Below, piece after piece: positions 43,005-51,726 of a stretch of DNA of 64,000 nt. A program made the position numbers and the translations under genes. Positions within the stretch are counted from its first letter, which is position 1. Every line of letters begins with the position of its first letter. Location of the stretch: positions 1 to 64,000 of the forward strand of contig DAOUJL010000079.1 in assembly GCA_034422735.1 (NCBI GenBank). Reading direction: 5' to 3'. The notes beneath the pieces were generated by a model, which saw nothing but the letters and a program-made list of their open reading frames with translations, was not told the DNA's origin and did not search any database. The DNA is from CATOSD01 sp034422735. Lineage in GTDB: Bacteria; Chloroflexota; Dehalococcoidia; Lucifugimonadales; CATOSD01.

Positions 43005-44579
43005 ATGAACGACGCGGGCGACAAGAACAGGACCCAGTGGACGGACGCCCGCAAACACTTCCTGTGGGGCGCCCTGGGTGCCGTCGGGATGGCGCTGTTC
43101 ACGTTTGCGGTGCGGTCGGTGGTGAGCGCGCAGTCGGTGCTGGAGCTCGCCGCGGACTGGTTCACCATGCACCTGCCGCCGGATCTGTTCGACCTGCTGC
43201 TGGAGAACCTGCTGTTCAACGCTAAGCCGCTGATGTTCGCCGGACTGGTCGTAGCGCAGGTGATCGCTGGCGGCGCGCTGGCGGCGCTGTACGGTCGTTA
43301 CGCCGCTGGCCGCGCCACGTCGGAACTGCTGGTGTGGGTGTACGCGCTGGGCTTCGGCCTCGCGCTGTGGCTGGCGGCGCAGCTTGTGCTCGTGCCGCTG
43401 TTCGGCGGCGGGTTCTTCGGCGCGGGCGTAGTGGGCGGCGCCGTCGGGTTCCAGTTGACCTCGATAGGCTCGGCTCTCGTGTACGCGCTGGTTATCGGCT
43501 TCTTCTTCTCGGGCGAGACGCAGGGCGCAACCGAAGGCGCGGGAGCGTCGTCTGGGACGTCGGACAGGCGGGCCTTTCTCAAGAAGGCGGGCGTGTGGGC
43601 CGCCGTCATCGCTGGGGTCGCAATCGGCCTGAAGCTGGCGACGGACAGGCTCGGCGGGCAGATGGGATCGAGCGGATCCTTCCGCACACAGGGCGTGCTG
43701 TCCACCGAGGTGACGCCGAACGACGAGTTCTACATCGTCTCCAAGAACTTCATCGACCCGGAGGTGAAGGAGCAGGGCTGGATCCTGGAAATCGACGGGC
43801 AGGTGGAGGTTCCGCACTGGGTCGACTACCAGCAACTCATTTCGATGCCGTCGGTGGAGGAGTACGTGACTCTGGAGTGCATCAGCAACCTGGTGGGCGG
43901 CGATCTGATAAGCAACGCGAAGTGGACGGGCGTGCCGCTGCGCGCCTTCCTGGAGCGGGCCAGGCTGAAGCCGAGCGTGGTCGACATCGCCTTTCACGCC
44001 CAGGACGGCTACAGCGAGAGCATACCGCTGGAGATGGCGATGCGGGACGAGGTGATGGTGGCGTACCAGATGAACGGCGAACCGCTGCCGAGCAAGCACG
44101 GCTTCCCGGCGAGGCTGATCGTTCCGGGCTTCTTCGGGCTGAAGCACGTGAAGTGGCTGACCAAGATCGAGCCGGTGGTGCACGACTTCCGAGGCTACTG
44201 GCAGCAGCGGGGCTGGACGGACGTGCCGTGGGTGAAGACGTTCTCGCGCATCGACGTGCCGGCTCACACTTCGGTGATCGAGAGCGGGACCGTGTCGCTG
44301 GGCGGCGTTGCGTTCGCGGGCGACAGGGGCATCGCGAACGTCGAGGTGAGCCTGGACGACGGCGCGACGTGGACGCCGGCCGACAGCATCAGCGAGCCGC
44401 TGTCACCGTACACCTGGGTCATCTGGCGGGCCGAGCTGCCCGTTCCCGGCGCGGCGGAGTTCGGCGTCCGCGTGCGCGCCACCGACGGCGCGGGCGACGT
44501 GCAGACCGCCGAGGTACGCAAGTCCCTGCCCAGCGGCGCCACAGGCCACCACGCCATACGCCTAACGGCAGGCGCGTAG
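43005..44579 (+). CDS. Membrane-bound sulfite-oxidase-family molybdopterin oxidoreductase
   Basis: The 524-aa protein combines about four N-terminal membrane helices (residues 18-165), a Tat-like motif SDRRAFLKKAG (near 186), and an oxidoreductase molybdopterin-binding domain. In that domain Cys292 in VTLECISNLVGG is the expected Mo ligand. 'WTGVPLRAFLERA' and 'IVPGFFGLKHVKWLTKIE' are further family signatures. A C-terminal Mo-co dimerisation-type beta domain starts near 415. Sulfite oxidase relatives oxidise sulfite or reduce sulfoxides; this one's substrate is unknown. The internal twin-Arg after four helices is unusual. modAB at 59462 could supply its metal. Confidence 0.85.
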   Translation: MNDAGDKNRTQWTDARKHFLWGALGAVGMALFTFAVRSVVSAQSVLELAADWFTMHLPPDLFDLLLENLLFNAKPLMFAGLVVAQVIAGGALAALYGRYAAGRATSELLVWVYALGFGLALWLAAQLVLVPLFGGGFFGAGVVGGAVGFQLTSIGSALVYALVIGFFFSGETQGATEGAGASSGTSDRRAFLKKAGVWAAVIAGVAIGLKLATDRLGGQMGSSGSFRTQGVLSTEVTPNDEFYIVSKNFIDPEVKEQGWILEIDGQVEVPHWVDYQQLISMPSVEEYVTLECISNLVGGDLISNAKWTGVPLRAFLERARLKPSVVDIAFHAQDGYSESIPLEMAMRDEVMVAYQMNGEPLPSKHGFPARLIVPGFFGLKHVKWLTKIEPVVHDFRGYWQQRGWTDVPWVKTFSRIDVPAHTSVIESGTVSLGGVAFAGDRGIANVEVSLDDGATWTPADSISEPLSPYTWVIWRAELPVPGAAEFGVRVRATDGAGDVQTAEVRKSLPSGATGHHAIRLTAGA

Positions 44580-44737
44580 TCGCATACGCTGGAGGACGGC
44601 TGGCTGATGCAAGGGCGGAGGGAAGTGCAAGACTCCGATTCTGGTCGAACGAATGCACTCCTAAGGAGGGTAGGACAGATACCTTCGGATAAAGGCGGGA
44701 AGCAGTTACGTAGGGTACGGATAGGAGAACAGACTAC

Positions 44738-45328
44738 ATGGGGATCATGAGCATAGCAGGCTTCTTCTTCCTCGTCATAGCGGCTCTGGTAACGACACCC
44801 CTGGCGGCACTGCTCTGCGGAGCATTCGCATGGTGGCAGAAGAAGAGCATTTGGCGATTCGCGGCGGAGGGTGGTCTCAATGGCATCCTTGTACTGCCCT
44901 GGGTATTGGTGATGGTCAAGGCGAGAGGCCGTCCAGTCCCAATTGTCGCCTTGCTGATATACCTGCTCCCCTATGCCGTCTGGCTCGGCGTCTTTGCGGC
45001 TATCGCTCGTGGCATATTCTTTATATGGGAGTATACCCTCGGTACCGACACAGGATACGTGGCCCCCCAGGCCAACTTCGTCTCAGCAGCGCTGATGTCG
45101 ATATTCCTTGGATGTTGCGCAGCCGTGAATGTCGGGACCCTGCTCCTCTCGGCAAGAGGCATATATAGACGTTACAGACAAGACAGAATCGACGGCCGAT
45201 TGCCAGAGTTGACGTACTACGCGCGGCCTTTCGTCTTCTCCTACATTTGGTTAGGTGCGCTGCTAGTACTTGGTCTTCTAGTAGCAGGGTACATGGTGAG
45301 CATTGGAGTGGACATACAAGGGTTCTAG
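44738..45328 (+). CDS. Multi-pass membrane protein, unknown function
   Basis: The 196-aa protein has about five hydrophobic segments, with WWQKK and RRYRQDR loops probably on the cytoplasmic side. I see no catalytic or transporter motif. It starts at ATG 44738 after TAGGAGA. The sequence is visibly less GC-rich than its neighbours, hinting at recent acquisition. It sits alone between the molybdopterin enzyme and dnaJ. Confidence 0.6.
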   Translation: MGIMSIAGFFFLVIAALVTTPLAALLCGAFAWWQKKSIWRFAAEGGLNGILVLPWVLVMVKARGRPVPIVALLIYLLPYAVWLGVFAAIARGIFFIWEYTLGTDTGYVAPQANFVSAALMSIFLGCCAAVNVGTLLLSARGIYRRYRQDRIDGRLPELTYYARPFVFSYIWLGALLVLGLLVAGYMVSIGVDIQGF

Positions 45329-45643
45329 TATTCGTTGAAATCGAGGCGCAGGGGGTTCTTTGACAACCGCTCCCCCGGGCAGGAACAATCGGGTCAGAAA
45401 TTACTGGAATTCTGTCAACACTCCGTTGTCAATTTCTGCACACTTTGTCGTAGCTGACTCAGCTACAGGCGGGGCAGAGTTTGCACTTCCTGATAAGGGC
45501 GACCAGCGGGAGCGGGTTGTAAAGCGTTAGGCCGCATGGCTATAATTCGTGGGCGTGTGAAATGTCGCACAGACAAACCGTTGATGCCGTGTCGTGGTAA
45601 GCCTGTCGTCCGCCTGGGGCGCGGTTGGAAGCCTGGACCGTAG
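45329..45643. other. Spacer before dnaJ
   Basis: 315 bases without a gene. It contains an AGAAATT/AATTTCT inverted repeat (about 45396-45437) and, near the end, a promoter for dnaJ. Confidence 0.5.
45517..45546 (+). promoter_or_regulatory. Predicted promoter of dnaJ
   Basis: TTGTAA (45517-45522) and a perfect TATAAT (45541-45546) are separated by 18 bp, about 100 bp upstream of the dnaJ start. No CIRCE-type heat-shock operator is visible. Confidence 0.6.
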
Positions 45644-46777
45644 ATGACTACTCAGAAGCGAGACTATTACGAGGTGCTGGACGTCGCGCGCGGAGCCTCC
45701 GAGGAGGAGATCCGGCAGGCGTTTCGGAAGAAGGCGCTCGAATATCACCCCGACCGGAACAAGTCGGCGGACGCCACCGAGAAGTTCAAGGAGATCAACG
45801 AGGCGTACCAGGTGCTCTCGGACGCCAAGAAGCGCGCCAGCTACGACCAGTTCGGCCACGCGGGCGTGACCGGCAACGGGGGCCGCGGCTTCGAAGGCTT
45901 CGACAACTTCGGCGGCTTCGGGGACATCTTCGACGCCTTCTTCGGGGGCGGCCCGACGACGACGCGGGCGAACGCGCCGCGGCGGGGCGCGGACCGCGAG
46001 ATGGTGATCGACCTGTCGTTCGACGAGGCGGTCTTCGGCGTGGGCAGAGAGATCGACGTCGGGCGCATCGAGGTGTGCGGGAAGTGCCGCGGAAGCCGGA
46101 GCGCGCCGGGCAGCACGCCGTCCATGTGCGCCAACTGCAACGGGCAGGGCCGGATTCGCCGGTCGCAACAGGGCATATTCGGACACTTCAGCCAGGTCAT
46201 GACGTGCGGCTCGTGCCAGGGCGAGGGCAAGGTGATCTCGGACCCCTGCGAGAACTGCCGAGGCGCCGGGCGTGAGCAGAGGCGGCGCAAGCTGGAAGTG
46301 TCGGTGCCCGCCGGCGTGGACTCCGGCACGCAGATTCGGCTGAGCGGCGAAGGCGACCACGGCGCGAACGGCGGGCGTCCGGGCGACCTGTACGTGTCGC
46401 TGCGAGTGAGCCCGCACGAGTTCTTCGAGCGGGACGGCAACGACATCCTGTACGCGATGCGCATCAACGTGGCCCAGGCAGCGCTGGGGGCCGACCTGAA
46501 GGCGCCGACGCTGGAGGAAGACGACGGCCTGCAGGTGAGCATTCCGGCCGGCATTCAGAGCGGCGAAGTGCTGCGCTACAAGGGCAAAGGAGTGCCTCAT
46601 CTGCGCCGGAACAGGCGGGGCGACCAGCTCGTGCAGGTGATCGTCGATACCCCCAAGTCGCTCAACGACGAGCAGGTGAGGCTGTTCCGCGAGCTGGCTC
46701 TGAGCTTTGGCGTCGACGCGCCGGAGAGGGACAAGGGCTGGCTTCGCAAGATCAAGGATGCCCTTGCAGGCAGCTAG
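45644..46777 (+). CDS. dnaJ: Chaperone protein DnaJ
   Basis: The 377-aa type I J-protein stimulates DnaK ATPase. It has a J domain with HPD (residues 36-38), a Gly/Phe-rich region (GGRGFEGFDNFGGFGDIFDAFFGGG), four zinc repeats (CGKCRGSRS, CANCNGQGR, CGSCQGEGK, CENCRGAGR) and the two C-terminal beta domains. The first zinc repeat lacks the usual GxG. dnaK and grpE are not adjacent. prmA follows 6 bp later. Confidence 0.95.
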   Translation: MTTQKRDYYEVLDVARGASEEEIRQAFRKKALEYHPDRNKSADATEKFKEINEAYQVLSDAKKRASYDQFGHAGVTGNGGRGFEGFDNFGGFGDIFDAFFGGGPTTTRANAPRRGADREMVIDLSFDEAVFGVGREIDVGRIEVCGKCRGSRSAPGSTPSMCANCNGQGRIRRSQQGIFGHFSQVMTCGSCQGEGKVISDPCENCRGAGREQRRRKLEVSVPAGVDSGTQIRLSGEGDHGANGGRPGDLYVSLRVSPHEFFERDGNDILYAMRINVAQAALGADLKAPTLEEDDGLQVSIPAGIQSGEVLRYKGKGVPHLRRNRRGDQLVQVIVDTPKSLNDEQVRLFRELALSFGVDAPERDKGWLRKIKDALAGS

Positions 46778-46783
46778 GCGCCG

Positions 46784-47692
46784 GTGTTGAAGTGGCTTGA
46801 GTTGAGCGTCAGCGCGCCCCCGGAGTTCGTAGAGCCGCTGTCCCACATCTTCTACCGCTACGGGCACGGCGGCGTGGCGCTGGAGCAGCAGGGCGGCTTC
46901 AATCCCGACGAGGGCGAGACGCCCAGCGAGACCGCCTGGGTCACGCTCAAGACCTACCTCCCCATCAACGAGTCCACCGACGAGCGCCGCAACCGCATAG
47001 ACGTTGGCGTGCGGCTGGTGGCGCACGTCGGGCCGGTGACGGAACTGGTGGCCCGCACGGTGGACGAGGACGAGTGGCAGAATAGCTGGAAGGACCACTT
47101 CCACGTGCTGCGGGTCGGGCAGAGGCTGGTGGTCAAGCCGACCTGGCGGGAGTACGAGCCGCAGCCCGGGGACGTGGTCATCGTGCTCGATCCGGGCATG
47201 GCGTTCGGCACAGGCCACCATCCCACGACGCGGTCGTGCATGGAGGCGCTGGAGCGGCTGGTCGCGCCGGGAGCGTCGGTGCTCGACTTCGGGTGCGGCT
47301 CCGGCATCCTGTCCATCGCGGCGTCCAGGCTGGGGGCGAGCAGCGTGCTGGGCGTGGAGGCGGACTCGTCGGCGGTGCGTGTGGCGAAACAGAACGCCCG
47401 CGAGAACGGGGTGGAGCACAACGTGCGGTTGGTGGAGGGAACGCTGCCGCGCCCGGAGGTGCGCGCGGGGGAGTTCGACGTGGCGGTGGCGAACATCTCG
47501 GCGAAGGTGGTTTCGGAATCAGCCAGGGAGCTGGTGAGGGCGGTGAAGCGCGGGGGCTACGTCATCGCGTCGGGCATAATCGCGGACAACAGGGGAGTGG
47601 TGGAGGATGCGATGACCGCGGCTGGGGCGACGCTCGCGGAGGCGGTGGTGGACGGCGACTGGGTGACGCTGGTGTACGCCACGCCGGGCTGA
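46784..47692 (+). CDS. prmA: Ribosomal protein L11 methyltransferase
   Basis: PrmA trimethylates ribosomal protein L11 using SAM. The 302-aa product starts 'LKWLELSVSAPPEFVEPLSHIF', contains the family motif GTGHHPTTR, and has the SAM site VLDFGCGSGILSIAA and VANISAKV (NPPY-equivalent). It starts at GTG 46784 just after dnaJ, an arrangement (dnaJ-prmA) seen in many bacteria. Confidence 0.95.
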   Translation: MLKWLELSVSAPPEFVEPLSHIFYRYGHGGVALEQQGGFNPDEGETPSETAWVTLKTYLPINESTDERRNRIDVGVRLVAHVGPVTELVARTVDEDEWQNSWKDHFHVLRVGQRLVVKPTWREYEPQPGDVVIVLDPGMAFGTGHHPTTRSCMEALERLVAPGASVLDFGCGSGILSIAASRLGASSVLGVEADSSAVRVAKQNARENGVEHNVRLVEGTLPRPEVRAGEFDVAVANISAKVVSESARELVRAVKRGGYVIASGIIADNRGVVEDAMTAAGATLAEAVVDGDWVTLVYATPG

Positions 47693-47720
47693 GCGCCGCC
47701 AGGCACCCGATTGGCGGGGT

Positions 47721-48737
47721 TTAGGCCTCCATGCCCGTGAGCTCGGGGCGCGGCGCGCGTTCGAGCAGGTCGGCGATGACCTCGGTCACGTTGGTGCCCT
47801 CGAAGAGCACCCTGTGAGTCGCCTGGGCGATGGGCATTTCGACCCCCATGCGGGCGGCCAGCGGCACGGTCGCCGCCGTGGTATCCACGCCCTCGGCCAC
47901 GCTCGTCATGGAGGCGCGGATCTGCTCGAGGGTGCGGCCCTTGGATAGCTGGACGCCGAACTGGTGATTGCGGCTGAGCGGGCTGGCGCAGGTGGCGATG
48001 AGGTCGCCCATACCGGCGAGTCCCGACAGGGTGAGCGGGTTTGCGCCGGCGGCGACGCTGAGGCGGGCGATTTCGGCGAGGCCCCTGGTTATGAACCCGG
48101 CCTTGGCGTTGTCGCCGAGGCCCATGCCCTCGCAGACGCCGGCTCCGAGAGCGATGATGTTCTTGAGCGCTCCCCCGAACTCGACGCCGACCACGTCGTC
48201 GTTGGTGTAGACGCGGAACCGCGGCGAGTTGACGATGTCCTGGGCCGTGCGTGCGGCGTCGGCGTTGCGGGAGGCTATCACTGTGGATGCCGGCCGCTCC
48301 TCGATCACCTCGCGCGCCAGGTTGGGGCCGGACAGGACGCACACGCCGGGTCGCAGCGCGTCGGGAAGCTCGTCCTCCAGGACCTGGCTCATGCGCTTGC
48401 CGGTGGCTATCTCGATGCCCTTGGTGGCGCTGACGACGATGGCGTGTTCGGAGATGTCGCCGGAAACACCGCTTACGTTCTGCCGGAATGCGCGGGAGGG
48501 CGTGGCGATAATGACGAGGTCTGCGGCACCCAGCGCGTCGTGGGCGGAGGATGTGACGCGCAGGGTTTCGGGGAACGGCGCGCCGGGGAGAAAGCGAGAC
48601 TGCTCACCGTCGTCGCTGAGAGTGCGGGCCTCCGTCTCGGTGCGCGCGAGCAGGCGCACGGCGTGACCGCGCCTCGCCGTGATAATGGCGAGGCTTGTGC
48701 CCCATGCGCCTGTGCCAACTACGCCAATTGCGGCCAT
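47721..48737 (-). CDS. gpsA: Glycerol-3-phosphate dehydrogenase [NAD(P)+]
   Basis: The 338-aa enzyme makes sn-glycerol-3-phosphate for phospholipids. It has the N-terminal Rossmann motif GVVGTGAWGTSLA, 'SATKGIE', 'LSGPNLAREV', 'GALKNIIALGAGVCEGMGLGDNAKAGFITRGLAEI' and 'GLAGMGDLIATC'. ATG 48737 follows AGGTAG; a longer frame to 48764 adds unlikely residues. It is the last gene of the gyrA-argF-der-plsY-gpsA run and supplies the substrate of PlsY. Confidence 0.95.
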   Translation of the reverse strand: MAAIGVVGTGAWGTSLAIITARRGHAVRLLARTETEARTLSDDGEQSRFLPGAPFPETLRVTSSAHDALGAADLVIIATPSRAFRQNVSGVSGDISEHAIVVSATKGIEIATGKRMSQVLEDELPDALRPGVCVLSGPNLAREVIEERPASTVIASRNADAARTAQDIVNSPRFRVYTNDDVVGVEFGGALKNIIALGAGVCEGMGLGDNAKAGFITRGLAEIARLSVAAGANPLTLSGLAGMGDLIATCASPLSRNHQFGVQLSKGRTLEQIRASMTSVAEGVDTTAATVPLAARMGVEMPIAQATHRVLFEGTNVTEVIADLLERAPRPELTGMEA

Positions 48738-48791
48738 CGGTCTACCTCGCGGGGAATTTACCACACTCGGGGCAAGGATGGGCAGCGGCAG

Positions 48792-49415
48792 TCAGACGGA
48801 TTGGCCGAGCTTGCGCTCCTCCCCTTTGAGGAGACGCTCGATGTTTCCCCGGTGCTTTCCGACCACGAAGGCGCAGCCGATTGCGGCGAACCAGATGAGA
48901 CCCATGGGCGCCGATCCGGTGAGGCACAGGACGGCCAGCAAGGCGCAGCCGACCAGGGTGGCAACGACGGACCCGAGAGAAACGTAGCGCGTCAGGGCGA
49001 CGAGGGAGAGGCCGACGACGCTGGCCACCAGGCCGGCAATCGGCCAGAGGATGAGCAGCGAGCCCCAGCCGGTGGCGGTGCCGCGACCGCCTCGGAATCC
49101 TATGAAGACGGGCCAGTTGTGCCCGGCGATGGCGGCAAGACCGGCGACAGCCTGCGCCGCATCCGGCGCGCCGAGGCCGTAGCGGGCCAGTGCGACCGCG
49201 CCCACCCCCTTGCCCATGTCAAGCAGCAGCACGAGCGCGCCGACCGGGAAGCCCACCGTGCGTATCACGTTGGTCATGCCGGTGCTGCCGCTTCCGTGGT
49301 CGCGCACGTCGATGTGCCCGAACAGCTTTCCGGCGATCACGCCGAAGGGAATCGAGCCCAGCAGATAGCAGACCAGGACCAGTATCGGGACCAGTACGGG
49401 ATGGTAGTCGATCAC
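48792..49415 (-). CDS. plsY: Glycerol-3-phosphate acyltransferase PlsY
   Basis: The 207-aa membrane enzyme transfers acyl groups from acyl-phosphate to glycerol-3-phosphate. It shows the PlsY motifs GSIPFG, DHGSGSTGMTNVIRT (normally GSGNxGxTN), GHNWPVF, FRGGRGTATG and a late 'GKHRGNIERLLKGEE'. It starts at GTG 49415 and overlaps the der stop by 4 bp (GTGA), so the two are translationally coupled. Confidence 0.95.
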   Translation of the reverse strand: MIDYHPVLVPILVLVCYLLGSIPFGVIAGKLFGHIDVRDHGSGSTGMTNVIRTVGFPVGALVLLLDMGKGVGAVALARYGLGAPDAAQAVAGLAAIAGHNWPVFIGFRGGRGTATGWGSLLILWPIAGLVASVVGLSLVALTRYVSLGSVVATLVGCALLAVLCLTGSAPMGLIWFAAIGCAFVVGKHRGNIERLLKGEERKLGQSV

Positions 49416-50740
49416 TGTTCGCCCCTGCCTTTGAAGCGCATTCTGAGAGGGCTGCCCTTGAAGACGAACGCCCGGCGGATCCGGTTTTCAAGGTAGCGCG
49501 TATACGAAAAGTGGGCAAGGCTTGAGCTGTTCACGTAGAAGGTGAAGCTGGGCGGCAGGGTGTTGTCCTGAGTGACGCCGTAGATTTTCAGCGCGCGCCT
49601 GCCGGACGACGCGGGAGGGTGGTCGGCCACGGCGTTGAGCACCTGCCGCCGCAGCTCGTAGCGGGGCAGGCTCTTGCCGCACTCCTCGTAAACCTCCCAC
49701 GCGGTGCGCAGAAGCTCCTCTATGCCCTCCCGTTCGAGACCAGAGGTAAAGCAGATGGGCGCGAAGGACGCGAACCTGAATCGGTGGCGCAGCTCCTGGG
49801 TCGCGGACTCACGGTCGAGCGACAGGTCCGGTGCGAGATCCCACTTGTTCACGGCGATGACGATGCCCTTGTAGGCGTCCAGGACGTAGCTTGCGACGTG
49901 CGTGTCCTGGTTCGTGGCGAGCTCCGAGGCGTCGAGCACCAGCACGGCCACGTCGGCGCGATCGATGGCGCGCATGGAGCGGAGCACGCTGTAGCGCTCG
50001 ATGCCCGGCTCGGTTCTGCCCCTGCGCCTCATGCCGGCGGTGTCGATGAGCAGGATGGATCGTCCCTCGAACTCGATCAGCTCGTCCAGCGAGTCGCGGG
50101 TGGTGCCAGGCACCTCGCTGACTATGGCGCGGTGACCGCCGGTGATGGCGTTGAGAAGCATGGACTTTCCAACGTTGGTGCGGCCCACGATGGCGAGGCG
50201 CAGGTCGGCCTCCGGCTCGGGGTGGTAGGACGGTTCGGGAACGATTTCGGCCACGCGCGCCATCAGGTCGTCGACGCCGATGTTGTGGTACGCGCTCACC
50301 GGGATAGGCTCGCCAAGGCCGAGCTCGTAGAACTCCAGGGCCAGGGTCTCGCGGCGAGGGTTGTCGGCCTTGTTTACGGCGAGCACGATGGGCTTGCCCA
50401 CGGCGCGCAGGGAGTCGGCGGCGTCCCTGTCGGGCGCGGTGAGCCCGGCCTCGGCGTCGGCGACCATTACGATCACGTCAGCGTCCTCTAGGGCGATGTC
50501 GATCTGGCGTCTCACGCCCTGCCAGAGATCGGTTTCGGGAAAGCGGTCGATGCCGCCCGTGTCCACGAGGACGAAGGACTTGCCGGACCACTCGGTCTCG
50601 CCGATGACGCGGTCGCGCGTGGTGCCGGCCGTCTCAGACTCGATCGCGTCGCGGCGACCGACCAGCCGGTTGAACAACGTGGATTTGCCTACGTTGGGCC
50701 GCCCGACAATGGCGATCGTGGGCTTTGGAGTGGATAGCAT
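49412..50740 (-). CDS. der: Ribosome-assembly GTPase Der (EngA)
   Basis: The 442-aa protein has two tandem GTPase domains: GRPNVGKST/DTGGI/NKAD in the first and GRTNVGKSM/DTAGM/NKWD in the second. A C-terminal KH-like domain ends 'RRAFVFKGSPLRMRFKGRGEQ'. It assists 50S assembly. It lies 33 bp after argF on the same strand. Confidence 0.96.
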   Translation of the reverse strand: MLSTPKPTIAIVGRPNVGKSTLFNRLVGRRDAIESETAGTTRDRVIGETEWSGKSFVLVDTGGIDRFPETDLWQGVRRQIDIALEDADVIVMVADAEAGLTAPDRDAADSLRAVGKPIVLAVNKADNPRRETLALEFYELGLGEPIPVSAYHNIGVDDLMARVAEIVPEPSYHPEPEADLRLAIVGRTNVGKSMLLNAITGGHRAIVSEVPGTTRDSLDELIEFEGRSILLIDTAGMRRRGRTEPGIERYSVLRSMRAIDRADVAVLVLDASELATNQDTHVASYVLDAYKGIVIAVNKWDLAPDLSLDRESATQELRHRFRFASFAPICFTSGLEREGIEELLRTAWEVYEECGKSLPRYELRRQVLNAVADHPPASSGRRALKIYGVTQDNTLPPSFTFYVNSSSLAHFSYTRYLENRIRRAFVFKGSPLRMRFKGRGEQ

Positions 50741-50773
50741 GGCGTGGAGCGTACCGTGTTGTGGTCGGCTCGT

Positions 50774-51685
50774 TTAGGCGAAGAGCCGTGCGAGAATGGC
50801 CTTCTGGCCGTGCAGGCGGTTCTCGGCCTGTTGGAACACGACCGAGCCGGGATGGTCCAGCATGTCTTCGGAAATCTCCTCGCCCCTGTGGGCGGGCATG
50901 TCGTGCATGAACAGCGCGCCCGGCCTGGCTTCGTCCATGAGGGCCTCGTCGACCCGGTAGCCGGAGAAGGCCTCGAGGCGCGCCGCGCTCTCCTCCTCCT
51001 GGCCCATGCTCACCCAGACGTCGGTGTAGACCACGTCGGCGTCGCGCACGCCGTCCGGCGGGTCCGGCGTCCAGTTCAGCCTGGACTCGCTCAGCGCGGC
51101 GCGGCGCTCCGCCTCCTCCCAGACCATGGACGGGATGCGGTAGTCCGCCGGGCTGGCCACGGTGAAGTTGGCCCCGACGGAGGCGCAGCCGAGCGCGAGG
51201 CTGCCCGCGATGTTGTTGCCGTCGCCGACGAAGGCGACGTTCAGACCGTCCAGGCCGCCGCGGTGCTCGTACATCGTCAGCAGATCTCCGACTGCCTGGC
51301 ACGGGTGGCCCAGGTCGGAAAGTGCGTTGATGATGGGTATTGCGGCCTGCTCTCCGAGGATTTCGAGGCTGCGGTGTGAGAAGACGCGCGCCACGATGCC
51401 GTCGACGAGCCGCTCGAGCACGCGGGCCACGTCGGAGACGGGCTCGCGGACGCCGAGACCGATGTCGGACTGGCTGAGGTAGATGCAATCTCCGCCCATC
51501 TGACGTATGCCAACCTCGAAGCTGACTCGCGTTCGGAGCGACGGCTTTTCGAAGATGAGCGCGATGGTCTTGCCCTCCAGCGGGCGGGCTTGCTTGCCGC
51601 GCTTCAACTCGTCGGCGCTCTCCACGAGGAGTTTAACTTCCTCGGGTTCGAGGTCGGCCAGGGTCAGCAGGTCTTTGCCTCTCAT
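50774..51685 (-). CDS. argF: Ornithine carbamoyltransferase
   Basis: The 303-aa enzyme forms citrulline from ornithine and carbamoyl phosphate. It has the carbamoyl-phosphate site EKPSLRTRVSFE, the HPCQAVGDLLT motif and the OTC-specific SMG in DVWVSMGQEEE. The terminal motif reads MHDMPAHRGEEI where typical OTCs have HCLPAHRG, so the ornithine-site Cys is Asp. It could therefore prefer a modified substrate. It lies 37 bp after gyrA and before der. Confidence 0.88.
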   Translation of the reverse strand: MRGKDLLTLADLEPEEVKLLVESADELKRGKQARPLEGKTIALIFEKPSLRTRVSFEVGIRQMGGDCIYLSQSDIGLGVREPVSDVARVLERLVDGIVARVFSHRSLEILGEQAAIPIINALSDLGHPCQAVGDLLTMYEHRGGLDGLNVAFVGDGNNIAGSLALGCASVGANFTVASPADYRIPSMVWEEAERRAALSESRLNWTPDPPDGVRDADVVYTDVWVSMGQEEESAARLEAFSGYRVDEALMDEARPGALFMHDMPAHRGEEISEDMLDHPGSVVFQQAENRLHGQKAILARLFA

Positions 51686-51702
51686 TTTGAGTTACCTTTC
51701 GT

Positions 51703-51726
51703 GGGCGGTTCGCGGACCGCCCCTAC
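51703..51726. repeat. Palindromic repeat, family B copy (GGGCGG..CCGCCC)
   Basis: GGGCGGTTCGCGGACCGCCC followed by CTAC is a tight hairpin between argF and gyrA, overlapping the gyrA stop. A close relative is at 55936. Confidence 0.65.

Noticed and set aside
45527..47419. 630-codon minus-strand frame opposite dnaJ-prmA
   Set aside because: An antisense shadow; both plus-strand genes have full motifs.
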